A stretch of 64,000 bases of DNA, taken from NCBI GenBank assembly GCA_025200525.1, contig JANUSC010000388.1, positions 67,501 through 131,500 of the forward strand, written 5' to 3'. Origin of the DNA: Camellia lanceoleosa. Lineage: Eukaryota; Streptophyta; Magnoliopsida; Ericales; Theaceae. Shown piece by piece: positions 57,290 through 64,000 of the stretch (position 1 is its first letter; each line of letters starts with the position of its first letter). Both the position numbers and the translations under genes were made by a program. The notes under the pieces are model-generated. The model saw nothing but the letters and a program-made list of their open reading frames with translations, did no database searches and was not told the origin of the DNA.

Positions 57290-58170
57290 AGTCAGATAAT
57301 TCCTCTCGTGGGTCTTTAGTTGGCATGAACCACACTACCTTACCCCTTGCATCAAAACACATCCCAAACCTTCTCTAGAGGCATCACAGTACACAGTGTA
57401 ACCTAAACCTCTTTCTGGAATGACTAAGACTGGTGTAGTGGTTAATCTAGTTTTCAGCTCTAAGAAGAATTTTTCACATTGTTCATTCCAGACAAACTTC
57501 ACACATTTTCTCGTCAGCCTAGTCAACAGAGAAGCTAATGCGGAGAAGTCTTTCATGAATCGTCTATAGTAACCGGCAAGACCCAAGAAACTACGAATTT
57601 CAAATGCGTTCCTAGGTTGCTCCAAATTCTAAATTGCCTCAACCTTTGAAGAATCTATGCTAACCCCATCCTTAGAAACAATGTGACCTAAGAACTTCAC
57701 TTCAGAGAGCTAGAATTCACACTTCTCATACTTAGCATATAATATATGCTCCTTAAGTAATTGTAACACATGCGAAGGTGCACCTCATGTTCTTTCTCGG
57801 AAGGTGAATACATAACAATAACATCCACAAAAACTGCCACAAATTTGTCAAGATACTCTCGGAAAACCCGATTCATCAAATCTATAAAGGTGGCAGGAGC
57901 GTTGGTTAAACCAAACGGCATTACAAGGAATTCATCATGGTCATAACGCATGCGAAAGGCCATTTTCGGAATGTCCTCTTCTTTTACACATAACTGGTGA
58001 TAGCCTAATCTTACATCTATCTTTGAAAAGCATTGAGAGCCTTTGAGTTGGTCAAAAAGATCATCTATTCTAGGTAACGGGTACTTATTCTTAATAGTAA
58101 CTCTATTCAGCTTACGATAATCAATACATAGCCGCAAGGAACCATCCTTCTTCTTCGCCAAGTGGGCCGG
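57290..58170 (-). pseudogene. Chromovirus reverse transcriptase and RNase H
   Basis: RT is read at 58,161-57,697: [59 protein letters not shown]. The catalytic box reads [10 protein letters not shown], so the second Asp of the usual F-x-D-D is Val. RNase H begins at 57,625-57,335 with RSFLGLAGYYRRFMKDFS and PERGLGYTVYCDASREGLGC. A frameshift separates the two near 57,660 and RNase H decays after 57,335. Without the second Asp the enzyme should be inactive. Confidence 0.9.
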
Positions 58171-58568
58171 TGCTCCCTATGACGAGGTACTAGGGCGTAT
58201 AAAACCCTTGTCTAACAACTCTTGTAATTGTTCCTTCAAAACAAGCAACTTTGCTGGATCAAATCAATAGGGTGACATGGAAATGGGTGTCGCACCTGGC
58301 ACCAGGTCTATAGAAAACTCAACCTCACGATGAAGTGGTAGTTCAATTAGGTCCTCTAGAAAAATATCTGAATACTCGCAAACCACCCTAGGGAATATCC
58401 CTCGTACTTTACTGTTCCCATCATTCATCAAGGTAGCAATAAGGGAAGTGAATTTGCCTCGACTCCGAGAATCATATAGCAGCGTTAAAAGTTCAATGGT
58501 AATTCTCCAGTAGTACACATGGTAATTCTCCCTCGGTAACAATCTATCATAGCATGATAAAAGGACAA

Positions 58569-58805
58569 TCAATCCATACCGAGAATGACATCAAAACTCG
58601 TCATCTCTAACAATACCAAACTAAAAGGAAGTCGGCGGTCAGCAACTTCAATCACACACCTGCAGCACCCATGGTTCAACATTATCTTACCCTCAATTAG
58701 CAATTCTACCACAAGAGAAGATTTTAATGGTTCAGCCTCTAACCTTAACATGAATGCAAATGAAGATGTTATAAATGAATGAGATGCCCCCGTATCTATC
58801 AACAC
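58569..58805 (-). pseudogene. Chromovirus aspartic protease
   Basis: A 78-codon frame begins MLIDTGASHSFITSSFA, with the intact D-T-G-A-S active site, and ends SFDVILGMD, the typical close of the Gypsy protease fold. It is followed by the pol linker (58,572-58,264: [20 protein letters not shown]), which leads to the RT. It would cut the Gag-Pol polyprotein. Confidence 0.88.
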
Positions 58806-58843
58806 ATTTGCTCAAGTATTATATACAAGATATGTACCTCATA

Positions 58844-60146
58844 TCACCATTGGCCCAATCGGCTGCTTGGATGCGGTAATTGCATAGACTCTCCCTTGGG
58901 GCCTCTGTTCACTCTACTTACCTCTCTGATGATAGACATATTGCACAGACTATGCAGAGGTAGCTCCATGTATAGCTCGAGATGCTTGCCCAGACTGAAC
59001 TGGTTGATAAGTTTGCCTTTGGCTCTGTTTGGCCTAAAACCCTTAAACACTAGCCGTTCGGTAAGCTGGGGACAAAATTTCTTCATATGACCAGATTGGC
59101 CACATTGATAACAAATCGGCAATTGACTTCCCCCCAAAGCCAAGTTCTGAGAACGAGTAGAAGGTTGTCGCGGTTGATTACCCCTTCGTGGACATGTAAC
59201 GGACTTGTGTCCTTGCTTACCACACCGATAACAAGTGATTACACTTTGCCCCGTACTATCCGTATTCTTTCCTGGCATAGGATTTAATGATGCAGCCGGT
59301 ACTGATGGTAGATAAGAAGATGTAGAACTCTTCGACTTCTTGGATGCCATAGAACCCTGTCGAGATTCAATAAACCCTTGTCTCTTAAGTTGTCGCTTCT
59401 TTTCCTCACCTTCTAGCATGATCTCAACATGTGCCGCAAACTCCACTAATCGGTCATAGTCTCGGATCATATTTCCCATCACTGTCATTAAGATTCCTAG
59501 CCTCAGCCTTTTCTCAAACTCTAGACATCTACGTTCTTCAATAGCTACCAAGTCGGGTGCAAAATGAGACAGGCATGTAAAAGTAGCTTCAAACTCCGCT
59601 ACTGTGTAGTCGGATTAATTAAGTTCCTCAAACTCCCTTCGTAAACGTTCCCTCGTAGTGGAAGGGGGTACTATTCTTGAAAGGCATGAGAAAATGCCTC
59701 CCAATTATACTCAATTCGACCCTTGGCATACTTTCACCATTGGACTGCATCCTTTTTCAATTGGTAGCTAACAAGCGCCACTCGGAGTTCACCATCCCGA
59801 AAGTCTAAGATCTCAAAGGATTTAGTGATTTGCTCAAGCCATTCATCCGCCTTTAATGGTTCAGCGCCCCCAAGGAATTTAGTAGGATTTGAGCGAAAAA
59901 ATTCCTTCTTTAAGAATGAAACTCTAGTCTCCCATTCAATAGTTCTAGCGGCTTGCTCAACTTTAAGAATATCCATTGATTCCCTAAGAGCTTCGCCATC
60001 TCTCAAGCCAGCACTCCCATAGCGTCTTTGGCCAGTGGAGCAACCACATTACCCACTCATTCTTCTTGAGAAGGGATCTTTGGTTGAGCTGGGATATCAC
60101 GACCACCTTGACGAGGCCTGCCACGACCCCTACCACGTCTAGACAT
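58844..60146 (-). pseudogene. Chromovirus gag with two zinc knuckles
   Basis: The start ATG at 60,146 opens MSRRGRGRGRPRQGGRD, a basic N-terminus, but a stop follows after about 30 codons. The capsid part is in 60,006-59,734 (FFRSNPTKFLGGAEPLKADE, WLEQITKSFEILDF). After frame breaks, 59,551-58,844 carries CYRCGKQGHKSVTCP and CYQCGQSGHMKKFCP, two CX2CX4HX4C knuckles (usual number is one or two in Tekay-type gags). The two knuckles bind element RNA. Confidence 0.9.
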
Positions 60147-60525
60147 CTTATATAAAAGTAGATATGGACAAGATTTACTCATAATTCCTATGCTAGTTCA
60201 TCACTTCTTTCTCAAACCTTACTTAATCTCTTTCTCAACAAATAAACATGTAAACAAACAGAACACATGCGGATCCCTCTCCCAAGATATCAACTCATTT
60301 CAAGACATTCAAGGATTTCTTAGTGGAAAAAACATTGATCAGATGCCTTTCCAAAGGGACTTCGATGAATGTAGTGAACACAAGTCATATCCTAGAGGAT
60401 TGACCCCATACACATCTTTTCACATCAGCCCATAATCAATCAAGGCCGTTAACTCCCCCATCCTAGCATGACAACCCAATATAATGAAGTCACTTTCCAC
60501 GAGCTCCGGGTATTCAACTCAGTTA

Positions 60526-60538
60526 GCTCTGATATCAA
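60526..60538 (-). promoter_or_regulatory. Primer-binding site of the minus-strand chromovirus
   Basis: The minus strand reads TTGATATCAGAGC, close to the tRNA-Met site TGGTATCAGAGC, two bases inside the 5' LTR boundary at 60,541. Confidence 0.85.
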
Positions 60539-62136
60539 TTTGTAACACCCCACCAAAATTGTTTACACGGAACAATAAAAATGTACAATCTTCACATTTA
60601 CATTCAACACAATTCCATTAAAATATTTCTTTTTTCATTAAATTGTAGATCTTTGTTCACAAAACAATTACAAGTACATATCCCTGTTCAGTGAGCTAAA
60701 GGAGATTACAAAACAATCACATTACCTTGCTAGTTGCTAAGTACCTCTAGGCATTTTAATTAAAATTACCAAAACTTCAAATAAAATGAAAAAAAAAAGA
60801 AGAGGTCCAACGTTTCATTACAATATCAAGTTTACAAAAAGAAGATTACATTTTTAAAACAAAAGAAAGGAAAGTCAGTTTTCTTCTTCATCTTCATAAA
60901 CGGGTTTGGAGCTCTTCATTTCCTGAAATGCTAGTAAAATAGGAATGAGCAATAATGTTTAGTAGAGAATAACTTTAACCAAATATATAAACATTTGATT
61001 TAAATATGCATGACCTACATATATATATATACCCAAGAGTTCATTTGTATTTTAAACTTTTTTTACAAATTACAATTTATAATTAACCTCCACACTTTTT
61101 CCATCCTCACACGGATGGCATGTGGACACCTCAAACCTTTTCATTTTTGTCATCCTTACATGAACCGGCCAATGGACGCCTCACAACATCCCCACATTCG
61201 CCACCCTCACGTGGACTAGGCAAGTGGGCACCTCAAACACAACCCCACATTTGTCGTCCTCACACGAACCAGGCAAGTGGGCGCCTCAATCACATTCCAA
61301 AACATTGACGATCTTCACACAACACCAACAACTACCTGGGTTCTTAAACTTTACTTATCAATTATCCATTTCATCAAATTCATGAACAATTCCTTAGGGT
61401 TCATATAAGAATTTGGGGCTTTTCCATTTAACCATTTATTTTTCTTGATTCAAGTATATCTACTCACTATTTGTAATGCCTTCAAAATAAACCCATAATA
61501 TATACAATATTAACATGCATTGATTAAGAAAAACCAAAACCTTATTCCATTCATTAGAGTAATCTTATTAAAAGACATTACATGTAATAACGAAAATAAA
61601 TGCCCTACGGGCTTACATCTTTCCAAGCCAACACTTGGATACAAAAGTCTGAGTACTAACTCAATTACACATTAAGCCCTTGGCTTGAGTTTACATGTAA
61701 TATCAAAACAAAACAAAATAACAACTAATCTAAACAGAGTCTTCAACTCCAAATCCTTCCAAGCTAATTCCTTGGAGGTAGTATATCACCTGAACCTGAA
61801 AATGATGTTCCCGTATAGGGTGAGCCACAGCCTAACAGAAATATACTAAACCAAATATAAGAATTGACTAAAGCAATAGCATTCGATAGATGGTTAACAC
61901 TGTTCAATCCATTATATCTCTTTACAGTTTCATGACAATAATGTCCATGACACGTTTCTCTTTACGTTATTATTCAACTTTCCAATTATACAGACATGGC
62001 TCAGAACCTGGCCAAACAATAATAATGAGATTACATCTCACATTAACATTACTTCCAATATCAACAAATCAAATGAGACTAAGGCTCATACTAAAACACT
62101 TCTATAAATCAATAAGTACACATATTTGCTGTACTA

Positions 62137-62234
62137 ATGGAGTCCATCCCCTTTCTCCCCCTAAACAGGTTTGAGAGTCCATCTCCTATCTTCCCTCAAA
62201 CCATGGAGTACATCCCCTATCTTCTCCCAAACAA
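62137..62234 (-). repeat. Second tandem array of the nested solo LTR
   Basis: Three units of about 37-40 bases contain TGGAGTCCATCCCCTTTCTC or close variants and CCCAAAC. Confidence 0.8.
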
Positions 62235-63096
62235 TATACATATACAATGTATTAAATACTTGTCATACACAATATTCAATCAATACACAGATTCGCTGTA
62301 TTAATTCAACTGTCATGTCTAATGACTCATTCAATGTGATTAGTTTTAGTTTTCCCTAATCAACATGCGATGTCTACAACAATCACGACTATCCTTCACC
62401 GATAGCCCAAAACAGTTATTTCTAAACATGAAATAAATGTATCAACAAATGTAAACTCAACATTTTCATAGGTGAGATTAAACTAACCAACTACACCTTT
62501 TAATCCCATAGTTCCCCAATTTCATGAATTAAACTTAATTCCATGATTTTCTCAAAATTAATTATACAAATTAATTTATTACAACAATTAGGGCCTTTTC
62601 CCATTTCCTCAAAATTAACCCTAAGGTTCAATTTTATCAACTTGACACTACCAATGCCATTTTTCATGATTCACAATCACATGGAATTTAATATATAAAC
62701 AAATTCCCTATTTCTCAAGTTATAATACAAACCCTGGTTTTCCCAAAATTACTAAACGACACCAACATATCAAAAATACCAAAACTTAGGACAAAACCTA
62801 TAATATGGATTAGGAAATCCCTACCTCGAAGTGAAGAACTCAAATGGAGATGATGGAGATGATGACCCAAAATCCAAAGTGCTCCAAATTGCCAAACTCT
62901 CAGATTAAAGTAAAGCCCTCGTGACCCTCTATCTTTTTAATAAAGAACCTAGGGTAGGAACACCTTAATAATAGATGAAACCTAAGAGAGAAGGTGAGTA
63001 AAGGGAGAGAAAACACGGACTTAGGGTTCTGAAATCAAAAAGAGGATGAAAAAATGTTTTAAAAACCGTTGCTGCATATTTAAATAAAACAGGCTC

Positions 63097-63411
63097 GCTC
63101 GAGCGAAGACTTTGTCGCTCGAGCGACCGCATTAAAGAATACTCGCCGAGCATAGAAAGACTCGCCGAGCTAACAACACGATGCTTCAGTTCAGAATTTG
63201 AAGCACGCCGAGCGATGTAATGCTCGCCGAAATAAGAACTCAAAAACATACACCTCGCTCGCTCGAGCGAAGGAAAGCTCGCTCGAGCCAAGAAATACAG
63301 CTCTCAGGTCTATACTAGACGCAGTCACTCGCTCGAGCAAAGAAACCTTGGCTCGAGCGAAGGACCAAAAACAAAGAGCTAGCTCGAGCAACAAACTTCT
63401 CGCTCGAGTGA
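63097..63411 (-). repeat. Paired-palindrome array, six pairs, the best preserved
   Basis: Motif starts are 63,097/63,117, 63,261/63,281, 63,331/63,351 and 63,382/63,402 (all exactly 20 bases apart), plus two pairs of the 9-base variant CTCGCCGAG at 63,142/63,161 and about 63,206/63,225 (19 bases apart). Each spacer is 10 bases. The first pair extends to TCGCTCGAGCGA on both sides. Confidence 0.92.
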
Positions 63412-63950
63412 AGGACCAAAATTCTGGGCAGCAACCCTTTGCTCCCAAACACTCCTAACCTGTAACCAACCTGTCCCAAAACATCCTATAACTCAAAAAT
63501 AAGGAATTAAAGGATGACAACAACAAATATATAACAACAGGATCTACGGAACGTAAGTCCGGATACAACAACCAAATGGAAAAGACCGAGGTCGCTATAC
63601 TATTTTATCAGGGATTCTACTATCCATCATCAATCTCACATAAACACATCATCTATATAAAGTATATATATCGCATCCATCTCAATGGTTCAATACACTC
63701 TAAGATTCACCAAAATATAAATATACAAGGGTAAAGGTATTCCTGCCTCAAAATTATGAAAGGAGAGATGAAGACCCAAAGATGAATCCTTATGTTAAGG
63801 AGTAATGATGGATTCTAGCTAAAAGTAGATGAAATATAGTGCTTAGGAGTTAGGGTTTTCAAAAAAGGGGTTTAGAGAGAGAAGGAGTATGAAAAAGTGA
63901 AACCAAGATGTGTCCAGATCGAAACTTAAAACTATTGTCCTGAACAGACC

Positions 63951-63990
63951 GCTCGAGCGAACTTTCTTTCACTCGAGTTCGCTCGAGCCA
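63951..63990 (-). repeat. Paired-palindrome array, start of the 5' LTR copy
   Basis: GCTCGAGCGA at 63,951, ACTCGAGTTC at 63,971 and GCTCGAGCCA at 63,981, equivalent to 55,001/55,021 in the 3' LTR. The array continues beyond the window. Confidence 0.8.
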
Positions 63991-64000
63991 AGTGCCAAAA

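Larger units (their letters stand above)
61472..63599 (-). mobile_element. Nested Gypsy solo LTR with CTATT target duplication
   Basis: It starts TGTAATGCCTTC (61,472) and ends GAGGTCGCTATA (63,599), with CTATT at 61,467-61,471 and 63,600-63,604. Removing it and one CTATT restores the alignment of the two chromovirus LTRs. In minus orientation the palindrome array comes first (63,411-63,097) and a second tandem array later (62,234-62,137). Confidence 0.92.
53664..64000 (-). mobile_element. Chromovirus (Gypsy) on the minus strand, runs off the window
   Basis: The 3' LTR is 53,664-55,270, the internal region 55,271-60,540, and the 5' LTR starts at 60,541 and continues past 64,000 after subtracting a nested solo LTR. 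Both LTRs begin on the plus strand with TGT-A/T-ACACCCCACC. The left flank is GCTTC (53,659-53,663), and the same five bases should follow the 5' LTR outside the window. The internal order gag-protease-RT-RNase H-integrase-chromodomain is complete but disrupted. Confidence 0.92.
60541..64000 (-). repeat. 5' LTR of the minus-strand chromovirus, partial
   Basis: It matches the 3' LTR base for base in order (TGTAACACCCCACCAAAATT onward) and is interrupted by a solo LTR at 61,472-63,599. About 1.33 kb of it is visible, so roughly 280 bases should lie beyond the window. Confidence 0.9.

Overview
This window is nuclear DNA of a flowering plant, most likely a woody eudicot. It is AT-rich, has introns with GT/AG ends, and about four fifths of it is transposable-element sequence in several nested layers. 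I cannot name the species.

One host gene is recognisable. A DENN-domain protein gene lies on the minus strand from about 24,745 down to 13,425. I joined 15 exons (one 5'UTR exon plus 14 coding ones), giving 682 in-frame codons that end inside the DENN region. The remaining C-terminal exons are not in the window: 48 bases past the last visible donor the intron runs into a transposon stack that fills everything down to base 1. The introns hold an Au-like SINE with a 17-base target duplication and a CT microsatellite that serves as a polypyrimidine tract.

Layout. 1-4,317: 5' half of a Tat-lineage Gypsy element (minus), inserted in an RTE-type LINE (4,318-6,735). 6,736-7,929: short Copia-derived element with two LTR-like ends and a primer-binding site. 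7,930-13,376: an L1 fragment split by a solo LTR (GGTGT duplication) that itself carries another L1 and an RTE tail. 13,425-24,745: DENN gene. 24,800-27,309: AT-rich DNA, an old repeat and a Tourist-like MITE. 27,310-34,082: three Gypsy LTRs, one a clean solo LTR (CTTAA). 34,391-35,540: a tandemly duplicated foldback element with a Mutator-like MITE in each copy. 35,574-36,960: a dead gag. 37,480-38,840: minisatellites. 39,841-52,615: a Tat-type LTR interrupted by a solo LTR, itself interrupted by a chromovirus at 43,556-51,519. 52,725-64,000: another LTR fragment, then a minus-strand chromovirus whose 5' LTR contains one more solo LTR.

The most unusual signal is in the Gypsy LTRs. Six LTR units carry arrays of a palindromic, CpG-rich 10-mer (GCTCGAGCGA and decayed forms), arranged in pairs whose start-to-start distance is almost always exactly 20 bases, with unrelated 10-base spacers. 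Two other LTR families have the same paired layout at a comparable place, with a different palindrome (CCGCACGTGCGG). Most of these LTRs carry a second, unrelated short tandem array downstream. I know of no standard name for this architecture. No bacterial-type system, CRISPR array, tRNA or rRNA gene was seen.
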